A DNA stretch of 18,641 bases from positions 1 through 18,641 of the forward strand of contig CAZYBG010000065.1 in assembly GCA_964645155.1 (NCBI GenBank), written 5' to 3'. The notes under the pieces are model-generated. The model was given only the letters and a program-made list of their open reading frames with translations. It was not told where the DNA came from and did not search any database. The position numbers and the translations under genes are program-made. Below are positions 1 to 6,711 of the stretch, piece by piece; within the stretch, counting starts at the first letter, position 1, and every line of letters starts with the position of its first letter. The DNA is from CAZYBG01 sp964645155 (GTDB lineage Bacteria > Pseudomonadota > Alphaproteobacteria > Rhodobacterales > Rhodobacteraceae).

Positions 1-157
1 GGCCCGGCAGGCCGAGCGCGGCGAGCGCCGCCGCGGCGAGCCCGAGCGCCAGGCCGGCCAGCGTGACCCGGTCGGCGTCCCAGCCGCGCGCGGCGAGCGC
101 CCTGCCCGCGCGGTCGAGCAGCGGGTCGATCGCCCGGCGGATCGTCGCATCGAACAT
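1..157 (-). CDS. CDP-alcohol phosphatidyltransferase family protein (5' end only)
   Basis: The first 52 codons of a minus-strand gene that runs off the left edge. The ATG at 157 is preceded by a GGGAGGA Shine-Dalgarno. The protein begins MFDATIRRAIDPLL and continues into RGWDADRVTLAGLALGLAAAA, the usual N-terminus of small CDP-alcohol phosphatidyltransferases: a short amphipathic start, then the first membrane helix. These membrane enzymes transfer a phosphatidyl group from CDP-diacylglycerol to an alcohol. The catalytic motif DGxxAR would lie beyond the window, so the exact substrate cannot be judged. It is divergent from xthA across about 200 bp. Family is moderately sure, specific function is not. 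Confidence 0.6.
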   Translation of the reverse strand, partial: MFDATIRRAIDPLLDRAGRALAARGWDADRVTLAGLALGLAAAALAALGLPG

Positions 158-358
158 CGGCAGTCCTCCCCTTCGGCCCTCCCCCCCCGCCTCGCCCGGA
201 GTGACCCACCGCGCGGCGGTGCGCAATTCAGGGCTTCATGCGCCGGGCGCGGAGCCAAGACTCCACGCACCGGTGCGCGATGCAAGGGCCAGTGCGCCGG
301 CGGGGTTGTCTCGGCCCGGCCGGCACCGCTAGATGGGCCGCACGGCACAGGATGACCC

Positions 359-1138
359 ATGCGGATCGCCACGTTCAACATCAACGGCATCCGGGCGCGG
401 ATCGAGACGGCGCTCGCCTGGCTCGACGCGTCGGCGCCGGACGTCGCGCTCCTGCAGGAGATCAAGACGGTCGACGAGGGCTTTCCGCGCGAGCCGTTCG
501 AGGATCGCGGCTACCGCGTCGAGACGCACGGCCAGAAGGGCTTCAACGGCGTCGCGATCCTCTCGAAGCTGCCGCTAGAGGATGTGGTCTGCGGGCTTCC
601 GGGCGACGACGCCGACGAACAGGCGCGCTGGATCGAGGCGACGGTGATCGGCGACCGGGCGGTACGGGTCTGCTGCCTGTACCTGCCGAACGGCAACCCC
701 GCGCCGGGGCCGAAATACGACTACAAGCTGGGCTGGATGGCACGGATGCAGGCGCGCGCAGGGGCGCTGCTCGCCAGCGAGGAGCCGGTGGTCTTCGCCG
801 GCGACTACAACGTGATCCCGCAGCGCGAGGATGCCAGGCGCCCCGACGCCTGGGTCGAGGACGCGCTGTTCCGGCCCGAAAGCCGCCGCGCGTTCCGGCG
901 GCTGCTGCATCTCGGCCTCACCGAGGCGTTCCGCGCGACCACGCGGGGCGGCGGGCACTACACCTTCTGGGACTATCAGGGCAACGCGTTCGAGCGCGAC
1001 GACGGCATCCGCATCGACCACCTGCTGCTCAGCCCGCAGGCCGCCGACCTGATGACCGGCTGCTGGATTGAGCGCGACCAGCGCGCGCGGGAGAAGCCGT
1101 CCGACCACGTGCCAGTCTGGCTGGAGCTTGCGGCGTAG
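359..1138 (+). CDS. xthA: Exodeoxyribonuclease III
   Basis: 259 residues, full length for the ExoIII/AP endonuclease family. The enzyme cleaves DNA at abasic sites and has 3'-5' exonuclease and 3'-phosphatase activity in base excision repair. Visible family motifs are the N-terminal MRIATFNINGIRAR, the metal-binding LLQEIK (Glu near residue 38), YLPNGNP, the GDYNVIP motif (catalytic Asp and Asn, about residue 150), RIDHLLLS, and the C-terminal SDHVPVW with the catalytic His. The start at 359 puts the conserved MRIATFN at the N-terminus, with a modest AGGA upstream. Upstream in-frame sequence does not look like protein. It converges on carD with a GC-rich stem-loop between them. Confidence 0.95.
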   Translation: MRIATFNINGIRARIETALAWLDASAPDVALLQEIKTVDEGFPREPFEDRGYRVETHGQKGFNGVAILSKLPLEDVVCGLPGDDADEQARWIEATVIGDRAVRVCCLYLPNGNPAPGPKYDYKLGWMARMQARAGALLASEEPVVFAGDYNVIPQREDARRPDAWVEDALFRPESRRAFRRLLHLGLTEAFRATTRGGGHYTFWDYQGNAFERDDGIRIDHLLLSPQAADLMTGCWIERDQRAREKPSDHVPVWLELAA

Positions 1139-1184
1139 GCGCCCGGCCAGACCGGGACGCGCCTGACCTTGCGCCGGGCGCAGC

Positions 1185-1208
1185 GGGCCGCGGGCGGTGC
1201 CGCGGCCC
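1185..1208. terminator. Stem-loop between convergent xthA and carD
   Basis: GGGCCGCG (1185-1192) pairs perfectly with CGCGGCCC (1201-1208) across an 8-nt loop. It lies between the xthA stop (1138) and the carD stop (1233), so it could act in both directions. No T-run follows on either strand, so intrinsic termination is not certain. Confidence 0.35.
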
Positions 1209-1232
1209 TGCAGTGCAGTTCCTGCGCCGCGA

Positions 1233-1742
1233 TCAGGCGGCGCGGCCGACAAGCACGCTGTCGACGTGGCGGGCGGCCACCATCTCGTCGGTGCCGCTGA
1301 CCGCCGCGACCTCGCGGGTCAGCCGCTCGAGCGCGGCCTCGTAGAGCTGGCGCTCGGAATAGCTCTGCTCGCGCTGGTCGTCGGCGCGGTGCAGGTCGCG
1401 CACCACCTCGGCGATCGACACGAGGTCGCCGGAGTTGATCTTCTGCTCGTACTCCTGCGCCCGGCGCGACCACATCGCCCGCTTGACGCGGGCCTTGCCC
1501 TTCAGCGTCGCCATCGCCTTCGACACGACGTCGGGCGTCGAGAGCGACCGCATGCCGACCTGACTCGCCCGGCTCGTCGGGACGCGCAGCGTCATCTTGT
1601 CCTTCTCGAACGAGATCACGAAGAGCTCGAGCGTGATGCCCGCGATCTCCTGCTCCTCGATCGAGACGATCCGGCCCACGCCGTGCGCCGGATAGACCAC
1701 GAAGTCATTCGGGCGGAATTCGATCTTCTTGTCCTTGGCCAT
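1233..1742 (-). CDS. carD: CarD family transcriptional regulator
   Basis: 169 residues. CarD proteins bind the RNA polymerase beta subunit through an N-terminal Tudor-like domain, contact DNA through a helical C-terminal domain and stabilise open promoter complexes, with roles in rRNA transcription and stress responses. The N-terminal half shows the family signature FVVYPAHGVGRI and the beta strands LELFVISFEKDKMTLRVP (residues 10-55). The rest is helical and basic (SKAMATLKGKARVKRAMWSRR), typical of the DNA-binding domain. The start ATG at 1742 has GAGGA about 8 nt upstream. It lies 282 bp downstream of fdxA with its own promoter-like site and a long leader, so it may be transcribed both independently and by read-through. 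Confidence 0.93.
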   Translation of the reverse strand: MAKDKKIEFRPNDFVVYPAHGVGRIVSIEEQEIAGITLELFVISFEKDKMTLRVPTSRASQVGMRSLSTPDVVSKAMATLKGKARVKRAMWSRRAQEYEQKINSGDLVSIAEVVRDLHRADDQREQSYSERQLYEAALERLTREVAAVSGTDEMVAARHVDSVLVGRAA

Positions 1743-1791
1743 TCAGTCGGTCCTCGACAGCTTCCCCAATGCCGGGCGACAGAAATGGCGC

Positions 1792-1811
1792 CGGAAACCT
1801 TGCTGTTTCCG
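1792..1811 (-). promoter_or_regulatory. Hairpin in the carD leader
   Basis: Inverted repeat CGGAAAC / GTTTCCG with a 6-nt loop, 50 nt upstream of the carD start and inside the predicted transcript. It is less GC-rich than background hairpins here and has perfect 7-bp arms. A five-codon mini-ORF (ATG at 1854, peptide MSLRG, AAGGG about 7 nt upstream) lies just 5' of it. Role unknown. Confidence 0.4.
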
Positions 1812-1899
1812 AACACGCTACGGTCTGCCGCAAAAATCACCCGCGCAGGCTCATAGATCTGCCCTTGGTGGTGGTGTACGCGCGGTGCTTTGTGACACT

Positions 1900-1927
1900 T
1901 ATATAGCAAAAAACCGGCGATTCTCAA
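1900..1927 (-). promoter_or_regulatory. Probable carD promoter
   Basis: On the minus strand, TTGAGA (1922-1927) is followed after 16 bp by TATATA (1900-1905). This is a good sigma-70-like match in the one clearly AT-rich patch of the fdxA-carD gap. Transcription would start near 1893, giving a leader of about 150 nt before carD. Confidence 0.55.
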
Positions 1928-1989
1928 AGGCCCGCGCCACATCGCGCGGCATTTAGCGAATCGCAGCAAAACAAGGGGCCGGCCGGCCT

Positions 1990-2004
1990 GCATGGCAGCC
2001 ATGC
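1990..2004. repeat. Short palindrome downstream of fdxA
   Basis: GCATGG CAG CCATGC, 6-bp arms around 3 nt, lies 20 nt past the fdxA stop. It is followed on the minus strand by a GGCCGG/CCGGCC palindrome and CCTTGTTTT. Together these could form a weak terminator separating fdxA from carD. Confidence 0.3.
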
Positions 2005-2024
2005 GCAAAATGACGTCGCGTCGG

Positions 2025-2363
2025 TCAGCCGCCGGCGCCCGCCGCCTCGGAGAAGTACTTGTCGAGCTTTCCGGCCTCGCCGTCGCGCGCCTCGGCCTCG
2101 GGAAGCGGGTCCTTCTTGGTGACAATCACCGGCCAGAGTTCGGAATACCTGCGGTTGAACTCGACCCACTTCTCCATGTCGGGCTCGGTATCGGGGCGGA
2201 TCGCGTCGGCCGGGCATTCGGGTTCGCAGACGCCGCAATCGATGCATTCGTCGGGGTGGATCACCAGCATGTTCTCGCCCTCGTAGAAACAGTCCACCGG
2301 GCAGACCTCGACGCAGTCGGTGTACTTGCAGGCGATGCAATTGTCGGTGACGACGTATGTCAT
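2025..2363 (-). CDS. fdxA: Seven-iron ferredoxin FdxA
   Basis: 112 residues, the normal size for bacterial FdxA, a small soluble electron carrier with a [3Fe-4S] and a [4Fe-4S] cluster. The first 60 residues carry two cysteine clusters, CIACKYTDCVEVCP and CIDCGVCEPECP, with MTYVVTDNC at the N-terminus and ENMLVIHPDEC between them. The C-terminal third (EKWVEFNRRYSELWP and onwards) is the extension typical of the Azotobacter FdI/FdxA type. The start at 2363 has AGAGGAA upstream. It lies 53 bp after the S4-protein gene and probably belongs to the same operon. Its physiological partner cannot be read from sequence. Confidence 0.95.
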   Translation of the reverse strand: MTYVVTDNCIACKYTDCVEVCPVDCFYEGENMLVIHPDECIDCGVCEPECPADAIRPDTEPDMEKWVEFNRRYSELWPVIVTKKDPLPEAEARDGEAGKLDKYFSEAAGAGG

Positions 2364-2391
2364 GCGACCAGTTCCTCTCGCGGTCAGGGCC

Positions 2392-2420
2392 TAGCTAACC
2401 CTGCCGCGCGGATCATTCAA
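2392..2420 (-). promoter_or_regulatory. Possible internal promoter for fdxA
   Basis: Minus-strand TTGAAT (2415-2420) and TAGCTA (2392-2397) are 17 bp apart in the gap before fdxA, overlapping the S4-gene stop. The -35 is good and the -10 is poor. Confidence 0.25.
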
Positions 2421-2731
2421 GACGGGGCCGGGGCCGCGGGCAGGTCCTCGTAGAGCAGCGCCGCCTCGGTCGCCGGGCCGCGCCGGACGCCGACTGCGAG
2501 GATGCGGACCACGCGCACCCCTGTGCCCTGCGGAAAGGTCAGAACGTCGCCCGGCCCGACCGCGCGCGCGGGCTTTTCGGTGCGTGCGCCGTTCAGCCGC
2601 ACCCTGCCTTCGGCAACCTGCCGCGCGGCAAGGCGGCGGGTCTTGAAGAACCGCGCATGCCAGAGCCACTGGTCGAGCCGAACCGAATGCCGGGCCGCGT
2701 GACGGGCCGGGGGCGGCGCAGGCGCCTCCAC
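2417..2731 (-). CDS. S4-domain RNA-binding protein (Hsp15-like)
   Basis: 104 residues. The S4 fold is seen at residues 16-60 (VRLDQWLWHARFFKTRRLAARQV, then EGRVRLNG), the pattern of Hsp15/HslR proteins that bind 50S ribosomal subunits carrying stalled nascent chains. The start is GTG at 2731, with AAGGAG about 10 nt upstream. That Shine-Dalgarno overlaps the end of the helicase gene, whose stop is 7 nt away, so translation is probably coupled. The C-terminal tail is short and Ala/Pro-rich. Family assignment is firm. The 50S-rescue role is known for the E. coli relative and only inferred here. Confidence 0.85.
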   Translation of the reverse strand: MEAPAPPPARHAARHSVRLDQWLWHARFFKTRRLAARQVAEGRVRLNGARTEKPARAVGPGDVLTFPQGTGVRVVRILAVGVRRGPATEAALLYEDLPAAPAPS

Positions 2732-2738
2732 GCCCGCG

Positions 2739-5700
2739 CTACTCCTTCACCTTGAAGCCGGCCAGCGCCGCGGCGAAGGGGTTGTCGGGGTCGATGCGGT
2801 CCTTTCGCGGTGGCCGCGCCTCGAACTCGCGCTGGCGCTCGTCGCGCGGCGGCTTGCCCTTGCCGCCCTTCGGCCCCCAGTCCTTACCCCCGTCCTTACC
2901 CCGGTCCTTCGGCCCGCGGTCGCGCTTGCCGTCGGCGCCGTTGTCGGCGTGGCGCGGCTTGCCCTCCGGGCGCGGCGGCCGGTCCGGGCGGCCCTTGGGC
3001 CGGTCGGGCCGCGGCGCGCGGCGCGGTGCCCAGGTGAAGGTGTAGAACACCTCGGTCTCGGCCACCGGCGGGCCGGGCATCAGCACCGGGTCGGCGGCCG
3101 TCGCGTCCTGTGCCATCGTCGGAATCTCGGTCGGCACGTCGGGCTCGGGCGCCTCGTCCGGCGGTTCGGGCAGCTCGTCGGGCACATCCGGCACCGGCGC
3201 TTCCTGCGGCGGCCGGGGCGGCGTCTCGTCGGGAGCCGGCGGCTCGGCCGGCGTGTCGTCGGGGCGGGGCACGTCGGGGTCGGGCACGTCAGGGTCGGGC
3301 AGGTCGGGGCGGGGCAGGTCGGGGCGGGGCAGGTCGGGCTGGCCCGGCTCGCCCGCGGCGGCGCGCAGCTTCGCGCGCTCGCCGCGCTCGGCGCGGTAGC
3401 CCAGGCCCTCCATCAGATGCGCGAACTGCTCCAGCGTCATGCCGGTGATCGAGAGCATGTCAGGCGTCGCCTCGAACCCGCCGCGGCTGTCCTTGGCGCG
3501 GACCAGATCGGCGAGCCGTTCCAGCATGTCGATGCGGATCGCCCGCTCGCCCGCCGGGCGGTAGCCGGCCAGCGTGTAGAACGCCGGATCGACGCCCCCG
3601 ACATTGGGGATCGTCACCAAGCCCGGCGGTGGGCTTTCGGGAAATTCCTGCAGACCGTTCGCGAGCGACCAGAGCACCAACCTGAGCCGCGTCGGCGCGG
3701 GCTTGAGCAGCGGCGCCAGAAAGATCGTGTACTGGCCGAAGCGCACGCCGTGCTTGCGCAGCGCGCCGCGCGCCTCCTGGTCGAGCGCCTTCACGTCGTC
3801 GGCCACGCCGTCGCGCGGCAGGACGCCCAGCGCCTCGACCAGGCGGAACGCGAAGCCGCGGGCCAGGCCCTGCAGCGTCTCGTCGCGGCCCATGGCGAGG
3901 AGCGGCTCGTAGAGCGTCGCGACCTTGCGGTCGATGAAGTGCTGCAGCCGCCGGCGGACCTTCTCGGCCACGTCGGGCCCGGCCTCCTCGTCGACGAAGG
4001 GCTCGACCTGCGGCTTCAGCGCCTCCGGCCCGGCGACGAGCTTGCCGACCGCATGCTCGCCCCACATCAGGCCGCCCTGTTCGGTGAAGTCGACCTCGGT
4101 GTCGGGGGCGTTGTAGAAGCGGTCGGCGCGCAGGTGGAATTCGGGGCGCAGCGCCTCGTGGCTCGCCTGGCGCAGGGTGCGTGCCTCGTCGGGGCTGCCG
4201 GAGGCATCCTGGCGGAAGCGGAAGCCTTCCAGACGGCCGACGAACTGGCCCTCGACCGTCACCTCGCCCTTGTCGTTCACCTCGGCCACGAGGCCCTCCT
4301 TCGCCTTGAGCCGGCGGAGCAGCACGCTGGTCCGCCGATCCACGAATGCTCGGGTCAGCGCGCCGTGCAACGCGTCCGACAGGCGGTCTTCTACCGCGCG
4401 GGTCTCGCCGCGCCAATGGCTTTCGTCCGCGACCCAGCCCTTGCGCTGCGCGACGTAGGTCCAGGTGCGGATGAAGGCGAGCCGCCGCGACAGCGCGTCG
4501 ATGTCGCCGTCGGTCCGGTCGATCCGCGCGATCTGCCGCGCGAACCAGTCGGCCGGCACCGCGCCACCGTCATGCAGGAAGCCGAAGAGCCGCCGCAGCA
4601 GGCCGGCATGCTCGGTCTCGGAAATGCCGCGGAAATCCGGGATGCGGCAGACATCCCAGAGCAGCGCCACGTCGCGCGCGTCGCGCAGCCGGGCGAGGAT
4701 CTCGGGCTCGTCGGCGAGCGTCTTGAGCGCGGCGAGGTCGTCGGCCTCGCGCGCGCGGGCCAGCCATTCGTTCGCCGGCGGCGCCTCGAGCGACGCCACG
4801 AGCCGCGCGGTCGACCCGAAGTCGAGCGCGTGGCTGCGCCATTCCAGGCGCCGGATCGGCGCGAAGCGGTGGCTGGTGATGGCCTCGACCACCGCGTCGT
4901 CGAGCGGCCGCGCCTCGGCCGTCACGCCGAAGCTGCCGGGCGCGGTGTAGCGCCCCGCCCGTCCGGCGATCTGGGCAAGCTCGTTGGGATGCAGCTGGCG
5001 CACCCGGCGGCCGTCGAACTTGGCGGTGGCCGCGAAGGCGACATGGTCGATGTCGAGGTTGAGGCCCATGCCGATCGCGTCGGTCGCCACCAGGTAGTCG
5101 ACATCGCCGTTCTGGTAGAGCGCGACCTGCGCGTTCCGCGTGCGCGGGCTGAGCGCGCCCATGACCACGGCGCAGCCGCCCTTCTGCCGGCGCATGACCT
5201 CGGCGATGGCATAGACGTTCTCGACCGAGAACCCGACGATGGCGGCGCGGGGCGGCATCCGGCTGAGCTTGCGCGGCCCCGAATAGGTGAGGTCCGAGAA
5301 CCGCTCGCGCCGCAGGAACAGGGCGCCCGGCACCAGCGCGGCGATCGCGCCCTTCATCGTGTCCGAGCCGAGAAGCAGCGTCTCGTGCAGGCCGCGAGCG
5401 CGCAGCAGCCGGTCGGTGAAGACGTGGCCCCGTTCGGGATCGGCGCAGAGCTGGATCTCGTCGACCGCGACGAAGTCGGCGCCGATCTCCTGCGGCATCG
5501 CCTCGACCGTGCAGACCCAGTACTGCGTCCGGTCGGGCACGATGCGTTCCTCGCCCGTCACCAGCGCCACGACGGAGGGCCCCCGCGCCGCGACGATGCG
5601 GTCGTAGACCTCGCGCGCGAGAAGCCGCAGCGGCAGGCCGATCACGCCGGTGCGGTGGGCGAGCATCCGCTCGATCGCGTAGTGGGTCTTGCCGGTATTG

Positions 5701-5741
5701 GTGGGGCCGAGGACGGCCGTCACCCGGGCGCGTTCCGCCAT
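2739..5741 (-). CDS. SUV3-like ATP-dependent RNA/DNA helicase
   Basis: 1000 residues. The N-terminal third is a superfamily-2 Ski2/Suv3-type helicase: Walker A GPTNTGKT at 12-19, motif II DEIQ at 94-97, and motif VI QIAGRAGRY near 256-264. DEIQ and QIAGRAGR are characteristic of SUV3, the mitochondrial RNA degradosome helicase, whose bacterial relatives are found in alphaproteobacteria. Residues of about 270-790 are the conserved C-terminal part of this family. After about 795 the protein becomes low-complexity: five PD[LV]P[RD] repeats, a Pro/Glu/Asp-rich stretch, then a strongly basic Lys/Arg/Gly tail (890-990). It follows the TPR gene by 9 nt and precedes the S4 gene by 7 nt, suggesting one operon devoted to RNA handling. 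Substrate is unknown. Confidence 0.88.
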   Translation of the reverse strand: MAERARVTAVLGPTNTGKTHYAIERMLAHRTGVIGLPLRLLAREVYDRIVAARGPSVVALVTGEERIVPDRTQYWVCTVEAMPQEIGADFVAVDEIQLCADPERGHVFTDRLLRARGLHETLLLGSDTMKGAIAALVPGALFLRRERFSDLTYSGPRKLSRMPPRAAIVGFSVENVYAIAEVMRRQKGGCAVVMGALSPRTRNAQVALYQNGDVDYLVATDAIGMGLNLDIDHVAFAATAKFDGRRVRQLHPNELAQIAGRAGRYTAPGSFGVTAEARPLDDAVVEAITSHRFAPIRRLEWRSHALDFGSTARLVASLEAPPANEWLARAREADDLAALKTLADEPEILARLRDARDVALLWDVCRIPDFRGISETEHAGLLRRLFGFLHDGGAVPADWFARQIARIDRTDGDIDALSRRLAFIRTWTYVAQRKGWVADESHWRGETRAVEDRLSDALHGALTRAFVDRRTSVLLRRLKAKEGLVAEVNDKGEVTVEGQFVGRLEGFRFRQDASGSPDEARTLRQASHEALRPEFHLRADRFYNAPDTEVDFTEQGGLMWGEHAVGKLVAGPEALKPQVEPFVDEEAGPDVAEKVRRRLQHFIDRKVATLYEPLLAMGRDETLQGLARGFAFRLVEALGVLPRDGVADDVKALDQEARGALRKHGVRFGQYTIFLAPLLKPAPTRLRLVLWSLANGLQEFPESPPPGLVTIPNVGGVDPAFYTLAGYRPAGERAIRIDMLERLADLVRAKDSRGGFEATPDMLSITGMTLEQFAHLMEGLGYRAERGERAKLRAAAGEPGQPDLPRPDLPRPDLPDPDVPDPDVPRPDDTPAEPPAPDETPPRPPQEAPVPDVPDELPEPPDEAPEPDVPTEIPTMAQDATAADPVLMPGPPVAETEVFYTFTWAPRRAPRPDRPKGRPDRPPRPEGKPRHADNGADGKRDRGPKDRGKDGGKDWGPKGGKGKPPRDERQREFEARPPRKDRIDPDNPFAAALAGFKVKE
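3266..3340 (-). repeat. Five 15-bp tandem repeats inside the helicase gene
   Basis: Units at 3266, 3281, 3296, 3311 and 3326 follow the plus-strand pattern sGGGCAsGTCrGGGy and encode PD[LV]P[RD] pentapeptides (about residues 800-826). Units 4 and 5 are almost identical, which suggests recent duplication. The 15-bp period keeps the reading frame whatever the copy number. Confidence 0.85.
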
Positions 5742-5750
5742 TGGGCTGCC

Positions 5751-6335
5751 TCAGAGGTCGGTGCCCGAAACCTGTCTCTCGAGCCGCTCGATGGCCTGAT
5801 CTATGCCCGGCGAGTGCGGATGTATAGCATCGGCCGCGCGCCACGCCTCGAGCGCCTTCGCGGTGTCGCCCAGTTCCTCGAGGATCAGCCCCAGCCCGGA
5901 CAGCGCCCCGAAATGGCGCGGCTCGAGCGTCAGCGTCGTCTGGATGTCGGCCAGCGACGGGCCGAACTGGCCGGCCTGGAAATAGGCGGTGGCCCGCGCG
6001 TTCCAGCCTTCGGCGAAGTCCGGCGCGTGGTCGGTCAGCGCGGTCAGGTGCTCGATCGCCGCGGGGATGTCGCCGGCCTGCATCGCCTCGCGGCCGCGGT
6101 TCAGCAGCAGGTCCATCGCGGGCGAGCCCGAGCGCGACCATTCGCGCCAGATCTCGCCCTCGACCGCCTCCCACTCGGAGAGGTCGGGCTGCTTCAGCCG
6201 TTCGAACAGGCCTTCGAGCTCGGCCTCGCCCGCGTGCGCAGGGCCCGAGGCGAGTACCGGCACGAGTAGGGAAAACCAGACTGCCGCGACGGCTGCCGCG
6301 ACGGTAATGTTGGACTTAGCGGTTAGTGCGCCCAT
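5751..6335 (-). CDS. Exported tetratricopeptide-repeat protein
   Basis: 194 residues. The N-terminus MGALTAKSNITV plus a hydrophobic stretch (AAAVAAVWFSLLVPVLA) ends in PAHA-GEA, a plausible signal-peptidase site, so the protein is probably periplasmic. Residues 80-180 contain about three TPR units, for example AIEHLTALTDHAPDFAEGWN, SLADIQTTLTLEPRHFGAL and ALEAWRAADAIHPHS, which serve protein-protein contact. The open frame extends upstream to 6863, but the ATG at 6335 is the only one giving a signal peptide, and upstream sequence reads through the divergent gene. No clear Shine-Dalgarno precedes this ATG. It is the first gene of the helicase block. Confidence 0.8.
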   Translation of the reverse strand: MGALTAKSNITVAAAVAAVWFSLLVPVLASGPAHAGEAELEGLFERLKQPDLSEWEAVEGEIWREWSRSGSPAMDLLLNRGREAMQAGDIPAAIEHLTALTDHAPDFAEGWNARATAYFQAGQFGPSLADIQTTLTLEPRHFGALSGLGLILEELGDTAKALEAWRAADAIHPHSPGIDQAIERLERQVSGTDL

Positions 6336-6346
6336 AACGAGTATCG

Positions 6347-6374
6347 AGTGTAACGTGAGCGGCGGCACAGTCCA
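6347..6374 (-). promoter_or_regulatory. Candidate promoter of the TPR-helicase block
   Basis: Minus-strand TGGACT (6369-6374) and TACACT (6347-6352) are 16 bp apart. Each matches the sigma-70 consensus at 4 of 6 positions. The -35 hexamer lies in the loop of the inverted repeat at 6355-6389. Transcription would start only about 5 nt from the ATG at 6335, so the transcript would be leaderless or nearly so, in line with the missing Shine-Dalgarno. Confidence 0.3.
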
Positions 6375-6389
6375 GTGTCCGCCGCTCAC
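6355..6389. promoter_or_regulatory. Inverted repeat in the divergent TPR / SCP2 promoter region
   Basis: GTGAGCGGCGG (6355-6365) and CCGCCGCTCAC (6379-6389) are perfect 11-bp inverted arms separated by 13 bp. They lie in the 87-bp gap between two divergent genes, as expected for an operator serving both. As RNA, either direction would also give a stable hairpin in the leader. Confidence 0.5.
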
Positions 6390-6422
6390 ATCTTGGCGAA
6401 AGCTCAGCAAGGAGACGGGCGC

Positions 6423-6710
6423 ATGAGCGAAGTCATCGATGCCGCGGTGGCGGCACTGAACCAGAAACTGTCCGGCGGCTTCGACGGATCGGCGAAGTTC
6501 GTCATCCCGGGCGAAGGCGCGATCATGATGGATGGCGCGGGCGTCCGCGCCGGCGACGACGAGGCCGAGGTGACGCTGACGGCCGATGCCGACACGTTCC
6601 GCGCGATCCTCGACGGCGACCTGAACCCCACGGCCGCCTTCATGTCTGGCAAGCTTTCCGTCGACGGCGACATGGGTGCCGCGATGCGCCTCGGCGCCGC
6701 CATCGGCTGA
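6423..6710 (+). CDS. SCP2 sterol-binding domain protein
   Basis: 95 residues, a stand-alone SCP2 domain. The fold binds lipids or other hydrophobic ligands in a cavity, and bacterial single-domain forms are common with no settled role. Typical segments are the N-terminal helix VAALNQKLSGGFDG, the strand EAEVTLTADADTFRAILDGDLNP and the C-terminal FMSGKLSVDGDMGAAMRLGA. The start ATG at 6423 has AAGGAG 8 nt upstream. The stop (6708-6710) is one base before the ATG of the next gene, so the two are probably co-translated. Confidence 0.85.
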   Translation: MSEVIDAAVAALNQKLSGGFDGSAKFVIPGEGAIMMDGAGVRAGDDEAEVTLTADADTFRAILDGDLNPTAAFMSGKLSVDGDMGAAMRLGAAIG

Positions 6711-6711
6711 G

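Noticed and set aside
207..221. CACCGC-GCG-GCGGTG palindrome in the gap before xthA
   Set aside because: Short and wholly GC, as expected by chance in this composition. No promoter elements are nearby.
2949..6269. 1106-residue plus-strand open frame opposite the helicase
   Set aside because: It is an antisense shadow of the helicase and TPR genes. Its composition (Arg, Gly, Ala, His rich, no domain) is typical of high-GC antisense frames, and the minus strand carries clear helicase motifs.
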